Positions 51,981 to 60,701 are shown, counted from the first letter of the stretch. The stretch is 64,000 nt of DNA from Mucilaginibacter paludis DSM 18603 (GCF_000166195.2 NZ_CM001403.1:1488001-1552000), one strand, 5' to 3'. Program-made: numbers and translations. Notes: generated by a model from the sequence alone, not told the origin.

Positions 51981-53606
51981 TTACTTTTGCAGTCCTTTAA
52001 AAACGGAGAGGTGTCTGAGTGGTCGAAAGAGCACGCCTGGAAAGTGTGTATACGCCAAAAGTGTATCGAGGGTTCGAATCCCTCCCTCTCCGCAGTAGGG
52101 AATTTTTAAACGATTTCCAGAGGGTTGCTCGATTTCGAGCAACCCTTTCTTTTTGAGTGTCAACAAGTTACAATCAAGCCCTTCATTGATAGCAGGTGTT
52201 CTAAACATACCACCAGAAAACGTCAATCCACCTTTGAACACCTCACGCGTAATAGCATGCTGTTGCGACAGCGGAGAATCTGCATAAATCTTTGGTAAAT
52301 TGAGCATATAAGGCAGTACCAACAAATCCTGCTCTATCTCATCGTTCATACGCTCTAAGTATTCCAGGTCTTCGTTCAGCTTCGCCCTTTCCCCATTCAG
52401 TTTAAGTACCCATTTCTTATAGGTATCATCATTAATTACGCCGTCGAACAATTTCTGGTCTACGCCATCCTTTTTAGTGTCTACGGCTATCAGCTGTGCC
52501 TTAATACTTTTGTATTGCGCATCACTCGCCTTAAATGTATTTCTAACCAGTGGGGTTACCTTGTCAACAATAATATCAATGGTGCTTTGTTTAAGGCTTA
52601 GGTGTTTGAGCAGTTCCTCAAACTTCTCATGCAGCATCGCACCAGGTATGTTGACCGTTGTATGCGTGATACAGCGATAATACAGGTAATATTTGTTTTT
52701 CCCTTTGCTCCAACCGGCGGTCATATTGGTACCGCAACATGGGCTTTTAAGAACACCCTTTAAAGGGAATTCATCTTTGGGCTTGGTTTTCATCATTCTC
52801 TTGTTCACATCCAGCAATTCCTGCGCCCGGTAGTACTGAGATTCGGAAACGATAGGCTCATGAATGGCCTTAATGATTTTCTCCGGGTATTTCCCGCTGG
52901 CACAAACCCGGACAAGTCCTGCGTAAAGCGGGTTGTTCAGGACACGGAACACCGCACTACTGGCACTATGCGGAAAGCCAAGCTGTCTAACTTCTTTATG
53001 GATGATGTTTTTTGGCGTACCGGCAAGGAAGTCACGGTAGATCTTGCGCACAATGAATACTTTGTTTTCATCGGGATCGATAATCAGTAGGTTCTTGCCA
53101 CCTGCATCCCTGCTGTTCAGGTAAGCATAAGGGGCGGCGTTGATATATCTGCCGGATTCCTGGGCATGCCTTGCACTTACTTTCGCCCTCCGGCGAATAG
53201 TCAGCAGTTCCTGATTAGCGATAAGGTACTTGAATGCCCTTAACAGGAACACCGAGGGGTCAGAGGTATCAATATCCAGTGGTTCCGTAGTAGCGATCAC
53301 CTTCAGCCCGTGTTTCGTTTCCAGCGATTCGATTTTTTGCAATGCTTCCGGCAGGTTACGGCTAAAACGGTCATGGTCAAATACGATCAGGTATTTGACC
53401 TTTTTCTTGTGCTCCTTGATAAAAGTTTCAAGGGCAACGAAGTCAGGACGGTCAAATGTATAGCTGCTTTCCCCGTCATCAATGAATAGCGAACCCAGTG
53501 CCAGTTGATTGCGGTCACAATAATCCCTGATGCTTTTTTCCTGGTAGTCCAGTGAATGGGTGGACTGGTCTTTCTTACTTATCCTGATATATCCTATTGC
53601 ATCCAT
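51981..53606 (-). CDS. Large serine recombinase (site-specific integrase) ending inside tRNA-Ser
   Basis: This 541-residue protein has the resolvase-type catalytic domain at about 1-150: YIRISKKDQS with the nucleophile Ser10, and DHDRFSRNLPEAL. A recombinase domain follows (about 155-270), then a zinc-ribbon segment (LKSPCCGTNMTAGW...YYRC, about 283-308) and a coiled coil (about 370-425). Such enzymes integrate and excise mobile DNA. From about residue 505 onward (GEGGIRTLDTLLAYTHFPG) the frame is simply the antisense of the tRNA-Ser gene, and it stops in the tRNA promoter. The natural C-terminus in the excised element would therefore differ. Confidence 0.92.
   Translation of the reverse strand: MDAIGYIRISKKDQSTHSLDYQEKSIRDYCDRNQLALGSLFIDDGESSYTFDRPDFVALETFIKEHKKKVKYLIVFDHDRFSRNLPEALQKIESLETKHGLKVIATTEPLDIDTSDPSVFLLRAFKYLIANQELLTIRRRAKVSARHAQESGRYINAAPYAYLNSRDAGGKNLLIIDPDENKVFIVRKIYRDFLAGTPKNIIHKEVRQLGFPHSASSAVFRVLNNPLYAGLVRVCASGKYPEKIIKAIHEPIVSESQYYRAQELLDVNKRMMKTKPKDEFPLKGVLKSPCCGTNMTAGWSKGKNKYYLYYRCITHTTVNIPGAMLHEKFEELLKHLSLKQSTIDIIVDKVTPLVRNTFKASDAQYKSIKAQLIAVDTKKDGVDQKLFDGVINDDTYKKWVLKLNGERAKLNEDLEYLERMNDEIEQDLLVLPYMLNLPKIYADSPLSQQHAITREVFKGGLTFSGGMFRTPAINEGLDCNLLTLKKKGLLEIEQPSGNRLKIPYCGEGGIRTLDTLLAYTHFPGVLFRPLRHLSVFKGLQK
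51982..51989 (+). promoter_or_regulatory. -7 box of the tRNA-Ser gene
   Basis: TACTTTTG matches TAnnTTTG and lies 15 bases before the tRNA 5' end. The complement of this box also supplies the stop codon (51981-51983) of the antisense recombinase frame. Confidence 0.55.
52005..52092 (+). tRNA. tRNA-Ser (GGA)
   Basis: This 88-base class II tRNA has the acceptor arms GGAGAGG and CCTCTCC and discriminator G. The anticodon loop CTGGAAA sits between CACGC-type and GTGTG arms, giving anticodon GGA. There is a long variable arm, and GGTTCGAATCC is the T arm. The CCA end is not encoded. A hairpin terminator follows at 52121-52154. The 3' end is the junction with the mobile element on the right. Confidence 0.95.
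52121..52154 (+). terminator. Terminator downstream of tRNA-Ser
   Basis: AGGGTTGCTCG (52121-52131), ATTT, CGAGCAACCCT (52136-52146), then a T-rich tail. On the other strand it lies inside the recombinase coding region (KGLLEIEQP). Confidence 0.85.
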
Positions 53607-53642
53607 AATCTTATTTCTAAAGCATAATTAAATAAACGGCTC

Positions 53643-53861
53643 CTATTTCTGTTTAAGTCTGTCCGGAACCTCTGAAGCGTCTTTAAAAGATACCTGATTG
53701 TACTTGCCCCGGTACTTTCTGACCAGGTTCTCAACGATGATTTCAGCTATTAAGTTAGCTAATTGATCGCTATTTTCAGCATTTTCAGTGCCGTTTTTTT
53801 CCACATCTTCATACTTTTTTTCTATATCAACAGGTTGATATATAGCTATTTCTTTATCCAT
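53643..53861 (-). CDS. Small hypothetical protein upstream of the recombinase
   Basis: The 72-residue product is hydrophilic, with an acidic middle (EKKYEDVEKNGTENAENSDQLAN) and a basic C-terminus (NLVRKYRGKYNQVSF...DRLKQK). I recognise no family. It ends 36 bases before the recombinase start on the same strand, so the two may be cotranscribed and it could be an accessory or directionality factor. A TTG at 53891 would add 10 residues, but the ATG at 53861 follows an AAGGTGAG stretch that looks like a ribosome-binding site. Confidence 0.6.
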   Translation of the reverse strand: MDKEIAIYQPVDIEKKYEDVEKNGTENAENSDQLANLIAEIIVENLVRKYRGKYNQVSFKDASEVPDRLKQK

Positions 53862-54037
53862 ACTACTCACCTTTTCTTTTGTTTTCAGCAAAGCTGGTGA
53901 TGATCCGGTTACCTAATTCGCAAGCTGTTCGCAACTTGCTATGGATTATATGCTATTAGTGATTTATTGTGCCGCTTGTATTATTGATTACAAAGTAGTT
54001 AACATAACCATAACATTATATATACTATTATTTAACC

Positions 54038-54045
54038 TATATTTG
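54038..54045 (+). promoter_or_regulatory. -7-like box for the histone-like gene
   Basis: TATATTTG matches TAnnTTTG and lies 18 bases before the ATG at 54064. No -33 TTG is present at the right distance. Confidence 0.4.
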
Positions 54046-54063
54046 TATTTATACAACTTTTTT

Positions 54064-54429
54064 ATGAAAAAACAGAAACGTAAATCACTGGTTAAAACTG
54101 CCAGAAAAGCAGCAAGAAAAAACATCAGCCTGAATTTAATTACCGAACTGACAGCAGTAGCTGAAAAATTAGTCCCTGCCTCCAAGAAAATAGAAAAGGC
54201 AATTAAAAAGGATGCAAAGCAGTTGGCCAAAAAGATTTCCCGTGAACTGGTAATTGATGAAGCAGCCTTAGTTTCAGCCAGTGAGCAGAAAAAAGCGGCA
54301 GACGAAACATCAAAAACGGATAAAGCCACGCCAAGTGCTACAGCTCCGGAAATTGCTAAAAATAAGCCGACAACAAGAAAACCCGCAGCAACACCAACCG
54401 CAAAAGCTAAAAAAGCAGTAAAGGTTTAG
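54064..54429 (+). CDS. Lys/Ala-rich histone-like protein
   Basis: This 121-residue protein is strongly basic. It starts MKKQKRKSLVKTARKAARKN, has a helical middle (NLITELTAVAEKLVPASKKIEKAIKKDAKQLAKK) and ends with a Pro/Ala/Lys/Thr tail (TRKPAATPTAKAKKAVKV) like the tails of histone H1 and bacterial Hc1-type proteins. A longer frame beginning at 53941 adds a hydrophobic stretch that spans the promoter and is not believable. It may bind DNA non-specifically in the mobile element. The assignment rests on composition only. Confidence 0.6.
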   Translation: MKKQKRKSLVKTARKAARKNISLNLITELTAVAEKLVPASKKIEKAIKKDAKQLAKKISRELVIDEAALVSASEQKKAADETSKTDKATPSATAPEIAKNKPTTRKPAATPTAKAKKAVKV

Positions 54430-54475
54430 ACTTGGCGGAGGCAGATATTATAGAATTTGCATAGTGCCTTGTTAG

Positions 54476-55207
54476 TTATTCGGTATCTGTATAAGCATAA
54501 CCCCCAATAAAGATCAGTGCATTGTCCGGCCTTATAGGGCCACCTTTTGCACCCAATGCAAATGACGTTTTAACCACTGTACCATTGTTATAGGTGAATT
54601 CAATCGTATGGCCGGATATCCGGTACGTACCGCCTGTTGCCGATTTCTTCCAGGCCGCAGCGTTTCCGGTTGACATACCCGCGTTTAGTCCTTCGTTAAA
54701 ATGGGTGGCGTCCAAAAACGTAATCTTTTTAATTGATAAAGCACTCAGGCCGTTACCATAATCCCCGCCGCTTACTTTTTCGTAAGCTGGCTTTAGTTTA
54801 ACAGCACCGGTATAGGCGTAGGCCGGGAACCAGTTGCCCTCACCAAGTTTATAATCATTTGCCTCCCCTTTGCTGTTGGTCAGTACAAACTTCTGGCCTT
54901 GTTTCTTCCAGGTGCCCCAGGCTTTAGGGTGCTTACTTTTATCGGTAGCGATATTCAAGGTTTCCAGTGTTTCACCGCCTGCTTCCCAGTAATCACCATT
55001 TTTAAAGAGTACGACCGGCTCGAAAGTAATGGCAGCGGGATAGCCGCTTATTGCCCTGAAATACCAACCTTCTACAGCAGGTGCCACCGATTTAGAACTT
55101 ACTGAGTTTATTGGCTTATTATTAACCGCAGCATTCGCATCTAATAAAAATGAGATCATAAAGGCGATAGCCAGGCCACTTAAATATGTTTTGAATTTCA
55201 TAACCAT
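54476..55207 (-). CDS. Secreted hypothetical protein, lipocalin-like
   Basis: This 243-residue protein has a signal peptide (about 1-27, ending DANAA; the ATG at 55201 may be the real start). The mature part alternates beta strands and turns with repeated Gly/Trp/Tyr (WEAGGETLETLN, AWGTWKKQGQKFVLT, GGTYRISGHTIEFTYNNG), as in lipocalin-like or META-type barrels. I do not recognise a specific family. It is convergent with the histone-like gene inside the mobile element and has no obvious partner. Confidence 0.65.
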   Translation of the reverse strand: MVMKFKTYLSGLAIAFMISFLLDANAAVNNKPINSVSSKSVAPAVEGWYFRAISGYPAAITFEPVVLFKNGDYWEAGGETLETLNIATDKSKHPKAWGTWKKQGQKFVLTNSKGEANDYKLGEGNWFPAYAYTGAVKLKPAYEKVSGGDYGNGLSALSIKKITFLDATHFNEGLNAGMSTGNAAAWKKSATGGTYRISGHTIEFTYNNGTVVKTSFALGAKGGPIRPDNALIFIGGYAYTDTE

Positions 55208-55359
55208 CAGATTTTATGTAATATAATTTGAGATAATAACAGCTGGTTTAGGTTTAATGTTTGCTTATAACAAGACATCTAAATCGTTCGCAACTACCGT
55301 CCCACTTGCGAACACCCTCCATCCAACCTCGTCACCTTTGATTATCAATTCAGATAGTC

Positions 55360-55554
55360 ATGAGAAACCCAAAGACAATAACCGACCTGAAACGCCGAAA
55401 ATTCAATGGCACATTGTTGCCGAAAATCAAACGCATCCGCCAGGAACCGCGCCAGAAAATCCGGCAGCTATTAAGAACTTTCGTGCCACTGGAAAAGTTC
55501 CAACCCACTGAAAAAGCAGTTAGCAAATCTGCCAATTCCGGCAACACTTTATAA
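55360..55554 (+). CDS. Possible small basic protein before the transfer region
   Basis: This 64-codon frame (MRNPKTITDLKRRKF...) is very basic and would be soluble. An overlapping longer frame (55257-55511) is equally possible, so the evidence for either is weak. It lies just before the nested inverted repeats and the mob genes. It has no recognisable domain. Confidence 0.25.
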   Translation: MRNPKTITDLKRRKFNGTLLPKIKRIRQEPRQKIRQLLRTFVPLEKFQPTEKAVSKSANSGNTL

Positions 55555-55587
55555 AGCTAACCCATAACATTCATTCATCACATCACC

Positions 55588-55726
55588 AAAGTTCAGGATA
55601 CCTTCCCGAAGGAGCTTTCCTGTAGCCCCTGTGGTCTAAGCAAAGATGTATTTTTGCATGCGCAAAAAAATCTTTGCTGGCCTTGAGGCCAGGGGATTTG
55701 CTCGGAACTCGCAAACCCTGAACTTT
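55588..55726. other. Nested inverted repeats, candidate origin of transfer
   Basis: Several inverted repeats lie inside one another. The outermost is AAAGTTCAGG (55588-55597) with CCTGAACTTT (55717-55726). Within it are CCCCTG (55626-55631) with CAGGGG (55690-55695), AGCAAAGAT (55639-55647) with ATCTTTGCT (55670-55678), and TTTTTGC-ATGC-GCAAAAA (55651-55668). Side hairpins are CCTTC-CC-GAAGG (55601-55612) and GGCC-TTGA-GGCC (55679-55690). The block ends 15 bases before mobC, the usual place for an origin of transfer. A structured RNA or leader is the alternative. Confidence 0.6.
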
Positions 55727-55741
55727 CTAAAAGTGTAGTTT

Positions 55742-56149
55742 ATGACACGAAAGAAAGTGAACGAACCCGAAGACCTGCTCAGCCGAAACCTGATTATCCG
55801 GGTTACTGAAAGCACCTATAACCGGCTCGAAAAATTAAGGGAAGACAGCAATAATCTTTCTATAGCAGCGGTGGCCCGAAAGATCCTGTCCGGCCAAAAA
55901 ATCAACCTTTACCACCATGATGTTTCGCTAAACCCAATCATGGAAGAACTGGCCCTTATCCGAAAGGAACTGAAAGCGATTGGCGTAAACATCAACCAGA
56001 TCACCCGCAGCTTTAACCAGGACAGAACCGGAACCAGCCGGGCCTACCATGTTACCAAAGTAGCAGAACTCTATAAACAGGTGGATATAAAGGTAGACCG
56101 CCTGCTAAAGATCATTTCCAAACTCGCAGAAAAATGGTTGCAAAAATAA
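55742..56149 (+). CDS. mobC: Mobilization accessory protein MobC-like
   Basis: This 135-residue protein has a ribbon-helix-helix-type N-terminus (LLSRNLIIRVTESTYNRLEKLREDSNNLSIAAVARKIL) and the C-terminal segment conserved in relaxosome accessory proteins (LIRKELKAIGVNINQITRSFNQD). It should bind the origin of transfer and help the relaxase open the strands. It overlaps the relaxase gene by 16 bases, so the two are translated together. The nested repeats immediately upstream are its likely binding region. Confidence 0.9.
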   Translation: MTRKKVNEPEDLLSRNLIIRVTESTYNRLEKLREDSNNLSIAAVARKILSGQKINLYHHDVSLNPIMEELALIRKELKAIGVNINQITRSFNQDRTGTSRAYHVTKVAELYKQVDIKVDRLLKIISKLAEKWLQK

Positions 56150-57405
56150 GTACCGGCAAAAGTATCAGGGGGATGTTGCACTACAATGAGAACAAGGTAA
56201 CAGCCGGAGAAGCCAGCCTGATCCTGGCCAGCGGGTTTGCGGGAGAGATAGAAAAAATGAATTTCAATCAGAAGCTGCAACGCTTCAACCACCTCACCGA
56301 ACTTAAGCCCAATGTCAAAACCAATGCCCTGCACATTTCGCTGAACTTTGATGCCAGTGAAAATTTGAGCAATGCCAAATTACAGGACATCGCCATCGCC
56401 TATATGGAAAGGATAGGTTTTGGTGACCAGCCTTTCCTGGTCTACCGCCATGACGATGCCGCGCACCAGCACATCCATATTGCCACGACTAACATTACAG
56501 CTGCAGGCGAACGCATCGACCTGCACAACATCGGTAAACTCCTATCTGAACCCGCCCGGAAGTCCACCGAGCAGGAGTTTAAGCTTGTAAGAGCCGAAAG
56601 CAGGAAGTTCAAGCAGGAACCCGGCATTAAGCCAGCGGACTTGACCAAAGCACAATATGGACAGTTACCCACCAAACGGGCGATCAGCAATGTGGTGACA
56701 GCGGTAACAAGGGATTATAAATACACCAGCCTTGCCGAACTCAATGCGGTACTTAAAAGCTTTAATGTAGTGGCCCTGCGTGGTGCCGAGCATACCGCCA
56801 TGTTTGAAAAAAAGGGCCTGATGTTCTCTTTGATAGATAAAAACGGTAAAGCGCTGGGAGTTCCGATCAAAGCCAGCTCCTTTTATAGCAAACCAACGCT
56901 AAGGAACCTGGAAAAGAAGTTTGAGAAAAACATTGAAAAGCGCAAGGTCTACAAAGAGCCGTTAAAGAACGCCATTGATCAAACGCTTCGAAAATATACC
57001 GCCATCAGCAAGTCGACCTTTGTGGCAGAGCTCAAAAACTACAACATCCAGGTGGCTTTCCGCAGTAATGAACAAGGCCGCACCTATGGCATCACTTATA
57101 TAAATCACGGTAATAAATCAGTCTTTAATGGCAGCGACCTGGGCAAGGCGTACAGTGCAAAAGCATTAATAGAGCAGTTCACCACTACGGATAAATTAAA
57201 AGTTAAACCGCAACAAACATCATTGCTTACCAAAAACAGGCCATCAGTTAACCTGCTGGAAAAGGAACAGAAAGACCTGCCGAACCTTTTGCACAGGGAA
57301 CCCGATAAATTATTGCAGTCCCTGCTGAAAAACCCGAACAGAGAAGACGGCAGCCCGCTTATGCCAAGGAAAAAAAGAAAGAAACGCAAGGGTATGCGCT
57401 TCTGA
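56134..57405 (+). CDS. Relaxase / mobilization nuclease (MobA/VirD2-like, MOBP-type)
   Basis: This 423-residue protein should nick the origin of transfer and stay attached to the 5' end. The first motif has the probable nucleophile Tyr17 in IRGMLHYNENKV, motif II is NALHISLNF, and motif III has the metal-binding histidines AHQHIHIATTNI at about 111-115. The C-terminal part is basic and ends RKKRKKRKGMRF. It overlaps mobC and is followed 30 bases later by the coupling protein gene, forming a mob operon. Confidence 0.92.
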   Translation: MVAKISTGKSIRGMLHYNENKVTAGEASLILASGFAGEIEKMNFNQKLQRFNHLTELKPNVKTNALHISLNFDASENLSNAKLQDIAIAYMERIGFGDQPFLVYRHDDAAHQHIHIATTNITAAGERIDLHNIGKLLSEPARKSTEQEFKLVRAESRKFKQEPGIKPADLTKAQYGQLPTKRAISNVVTAVTRDYKYTSLAELNAVLKSFNVVALRGAEHTAMFEKKGLMFSLIDKNGKALGVPIKASSFYSKPTLRNLEKKFEKNIEKRKVYKEPLKNAIDQTLRKYTAISKSTFVAELKNYNIQVAFRSNEQGRTYGITYINHGNKSVFNGSDLGKAYSAKALIEQFTTTDKLKVKPQQTSLLTKNRPSVNLLEKEQKDLPNLLHREPDKLLQSLLKNPNREDGSPLMPRKKRKKRKGMRF

Positions 57406-57435
57406 TCATCCATTAACCATTAAATAAATACAGCT

Positions 57436-59592
57436 ATGCAAACCGGAGAAGACACCCAGGGACTAAGAAAGATCATCGACTTTACAAGGCTCATCAGCCT
57501 GTTCATACTTAGTATCCATTTTTACATCAGCTGTTATGCCGCCTTTCAGGCCTGGCACCTCACAGCGGAGATCACTACCCGCATTGTGCTCAATATCGGA
57601 AAGACCGGGCTTTTTATGGGCATGCTCAAACCAAAGCTGGCAGCACTCGTATTTCTGCTCATTTCCCTGATCGGTGCCAAAGGTAAAAAGGAAGAAAAAA
57701 TCAGAAAGGATACGATTGCCATTTATCTCGGGGCGGGCTTGCTGTTATATTTTATCAGCAGCTTATGTTTCTATCTAAATGCTTCGGCGATAATTATTAC
57801 CATCAGCTATATCGGGCTAACTGCTATTGGTTATTTGCTAATCCTTACCGGTGGTGTAAGGCTATCCCGCCTGATTAGCCTGGGACTAACCAAAGACATT
57901 TTTAATACCGAAAACGAAACCTTCCCGCAGGAAGAACGGCTATTGGAAAATGAATACTCTGTTAACCTACCGGCACGCTATGCCCTTAGAAAGAAGATCC
58001 GCAACTCCTGGATCAATTTTATCAACCCATTCCGGGGCTTGCTTGTTGTTGGTACGCCCGGTGCCGGTAAATCTTATTTTGTTATCCGCCATGTGATCGA
58101 CCAGCACCTAAAAAAAGGGTTTTCCATGTTCATCTATGATTTCAAGTTCGATGACCTGACGAAGATCGCCTACAACAAGCTGATCAAATACAAGGGAAAT
58201 TTTAAGGTTAAGCCGCAATTCTACCTGATCAACTTCGATGATCTTTCCCGTACCCATCGGAGTAACCCACTTGACCCGCAAAGCATGGAAGACATTACCG
58301 ATGCAACCGAAGCGTCAAGGACGATCCTTTTGGGCCTGAACAGGGACTGGATCAAAAAGCAGGGCGAGTTCTTTGTAGAAAGCCCCATTAACTTTTTAAC
58401 GGCTATTATATGGTATTTGCGCAGATACCGTGACGGCAGGTATTGTACGCTGCCACATGTGATCGAACTCATGCAGGCCGACTATGAAGAGCTGTTTCCA
58501 TTATTAAAGGAAGAGGAAGAAATTAAGGTGCTGATCAATCCGTTTATCTCAGCCTACCAGAACAAAGCGACCGATCAGTTGGAGGGACAGGTAGCCAGTG
58601 CTAAGATCAGTCTGGCCCGGTTATCTTCACCGCAACTGTATTACGTGTTATCCGGCAATGATTTCACGCTGGACATCAACAACCCGAAATCACCCAAGAT
58701 CGTTTGCATGGGCAATAATCCGCAGAAGCTGCAAACCTACGGCGCGGTGCTATCGCTCTACATATCCAGGGTGATCAAACTGGCGAACAGGAAGAACCAA
58801 CTCAAAAGCAGCCTGATCTTTGATGAGTTCCCTACCATCTATTTTAATAACATAGACAGCCTGATTGCTACAGCCCGTTCAAATAAGGTATCTACCACTT
58901 TAGGCATCCAGGATTATAGCCAGCTCAAAAAAGATTACGGGCGAGAACAGGCTGAGGTGATCATGAACATTGTCGGCAATATCATCAGCGGGCAGGTGAC
59001 CGGCGATACTGCCAAGCAGCTTTCCGAGCGGCTGGGCAAGATCATGCAGGAGCGCAATAGTGTGAGCATCAATAGTTCCGATACATCAGTCAGTAAATCA
59101 ACGCAACTGGAGTTTGCCGTACCTGCTTCAAAGATCTCCGGCCTGTCTTCAGGTTCATTTGTAGGCATGGTGGCAGATAACCCGGACGAAAAGATCGAGC
59201 TGAAGATATTTCACAGCGAGATACAGAATGACCATGCGGCTATCAAGGCTGAGGAAGATAATTACCAACCCATTCCGGCTGTTGCAAACGTAAGCACATT
59301 GGATGTGGAAGAGAATTACAAGACGATCAAAGCAGATATTGCTGACCTGATAGAAAGAGAAATTGGCATACTGACTGCAAGAAAAGAAGCGCTGGATGCG
59401 GCAAAGCAAGAAGTCAAGGAGCACGCCGAAGCGGAGGTTACGCCCTCTGCTGTTGCGTCGAAAGAAATTATAAAAACAGGCAGTAAAAGCCCTGGAAAAC
59501 GGCAATCCAGGAAAGTAAAAAGAATGTTGACCCAACGCAAGAAAAGCGATATTAATCAACAGAGTTTAAAAGAACGGCCGGTATCGAGATAG
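57436..59592 (+). CDS. Type IV coupling protein (VirD4/TraG-like ATPase)
   Basis: This 718-residue protein links the relaxosome to a conjugation channel. About four hydrophobic segments occupy residues 15-145. The Walker A motif is VGTPGAGKSYF at about 205-215, and the Walker B is LIFDEFPTIYF at about 460-470. GIQDYSQLKKDYG follows, a typical TraG/TraD motif. The C-terminal 120 residues are charged and end in basic repeats, where substrate proteins may dock. With its own coupling protein but no channel genes in view, the element is best called mobilizable. Confidence 0.9.
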   Translation: MQTGEDTQGLRKIIDFTRLISLFILSIHFYISCYAAFQAWHLTAEITTRIVLNIGKTGLFMGMLKPKLAALVFLLISLIGAKGKKEEKIRKDTIAIYLGAGLLLYFISSLCFYLNASAIIITISYIGLTAIGYLLILTGGVRLSRLISLGLTKDIFNTENETFPQEERLLENEYSVNLPARYALRKKIRNSWINFINPFRGLLVVGTPGAGKSYFVIRHVIDQHLKKGFSMFIYDFKFDDLTKIAYNKLIKYKGNFKVKPQFYLINFDDLSRTHRSNPLDPQSMEDITDATEASRTILLGLNRDWIKKQGEFFVESPINFLTAIIWYLRRYRDGRYCTLPHVIELMQADYEELFPLLKEEEEIKVLINPFISAYQNKATDQLEGQVASAKISLARLSSPQLYYVLSGNDFTLDINNPKSPKIVCMGNNPQKLQTYGAVLSLYISRVIKLANRKNQLKSSLIFDEFPTIYFNNIDSLIATARSNKVSTTLGIQDYSQLKKDYGREQAEVIMNIVGNIISGQVTGDTAKQLSERLGKIMQERNSVSINSSDTSVSKSTQLEFAVPASKISGLSSGSFVGMVADNPDEKIELKIFHSEIQNDHAAIKAEEDNYQPIPAVANVSTLDVEENYKTIKADIADLIEREIGILTARKEALDAAKQEVKEHAEAEVTPSAVASKEIIKTGSKSPGKRQSRKVKRMLTQRKKSDINQQSLKERPVSR

Positions 59593-59821
59593 AGACGATA
59601 GGCACCAGATCGGGCGATGTCAATATACAGTTATAGAGCATAAATCAACAAATATTTGTAGCGGAATAAATAGGTGTGATAAAAAAATTACACCTGGCAA
59701 TAAAATCCTCAACGTTTATTCAGAGGCGGAATTTTACAATTTTAGCTATAAAACACATGCTCCAAATTATACAAAGCTCGCTCTCAATGTGATGGTAACA
59801 TTAAGTTAATACTATTATGAA

Positions 59822-59829
59822 TACTTTTG
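59822..59829 (+). promoter_or_regulatory. -7-like box for the sigma factor gene
   Basis: TACTTTTG matches TAnnTTTG and lies 26 bases before the sigma factor ATG. A proper -33 TTG is not seen. The rest of the 263-base spacer (59593-59855) holds only a weak AGGTGT/ACACCT hairpin near 59670. Confidence 0.45.
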
Positions 59830-59855
59830 TATTATAAATAACATGGCAAACCACA

Positions 59856-60440
59856 ATGACGGTGAATACTGTGCAGCAGGATATTACAAGTTGGCTTAGC
59901 GGCGATGATGCCGCCTACCGTCGTGTTTTCGATTATTTTTACAATAAACTATACCAGACCTGTTATAAAGCTACCAAAGCCCGTGAGGACAGCGAGGAAA
60001 TGGTCATGAATGTTTTTCTGAACATCTGGCAGCACCGGGCTGAACTTGCACATATCGATGATTTTGAAAAATACCTGTTCCGCTCAACAAGAAATCAAAT
60101 TGCCGATTTCCAGCGTAAGAATATTTTACAGACCCAGGATATAGACACCCTGCCACTGGAACAATTGGGCAGTGCCGATCATCCTGAACTGACCTTTAAA
60201 GAACTGGAACAAGTCTATCACCTGGCATTGAACAGACTGCCGGAGAAACAACGGGAAGTATTTTTGATGAGCCGGGAACAAGGGTTAAGCCAGAAACAGA
60301 TCGCCGAGAAAAAAAACATTTCTCCCAGTACGGTTAATAACCACATCACCTCGGCGATGAAAATTATTCGCAATGATATGGGAGAATACTCAGAGGCTTT
60401 ACCTCTGATATTACTCGTTACCGCCTACTCCATTTCCTGA
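59856..60440 (+). CDS. RNA polymerase sigma factor, ECF type (FecI-like)
   Basis: This 194-residue protein has sigma region 2 (about 25-95, FDYFYNKLYQTCYKATKAREDSEEMVMNVFLNIWQHRAEL, with FEKYLFRSTRNQIADFQRK) and region 4 (about 125-180, LNRLPEKQREVFLMSREQGLSQKQIAEKKNISPSTVNNHITSAMK). It lacks other regions, as ECF sigma factors do. The following FecR-type gene and TonB receptor show that it belongs to a cell-surface signalling set, in which ligand binding at the receptor releases the sigma factor to transcribe the uptake genes. Confidence 0.94.
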   Translation: MTVNTVQQDITSWLSGDDAAYRRVFDYFYNKLYQTCYKATKAREDSEEMVMNVFLNIWQHRAELAHIDDFEKYLFRSTRNQIADFQRKNILQTQDIDTLPLEQLGSADHPELTFKELEQVYHLALNRLPEKQREVFLMSREQGLSQKQIAEKKNISPSTVNNHITSAMKIIRNDMGEYSEALPLILLVTAYSIS

Positions 60441-60701
60441 TATTTGCGAGCCTGCAAAAAATTCTTTGATTTTTTCCTAAGATCATATAGTTACTCACTT
60501 AAATATCAGTTTACAAGTAATTTATGCGGCTAATTCCACAAAAAACTCCAGTTTTTGTGTTAATTAATTGTTAAGTGAAATACACCTAAGTATTAAATTT
60601 CACTTTGACATAGTTATACCGTACTAAAACTTACGTCTATCCTTATAGAGGGCCTGTTGTAATGCTCGTCCTAAAATATAACAATAGAAAAGTAGGCATA
60701 A
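60441..60701. other. Spacer between sigma factor and FecR genes
   Basis: These 261 AT-rich bases contain no gene and no clear terminator. A promoter recognised by the ECF sigma factor might lie here, but no -10/-35 pair could be defined by eye. Confidence 0.4.

Noticed and set aside
53941..54063. Hydrophobic N-terminal extension of the histone-like protein
   Set aside because: This region contains the -7-like box and has an AT-rich random composition. The basic protein starts naturally at 54064.
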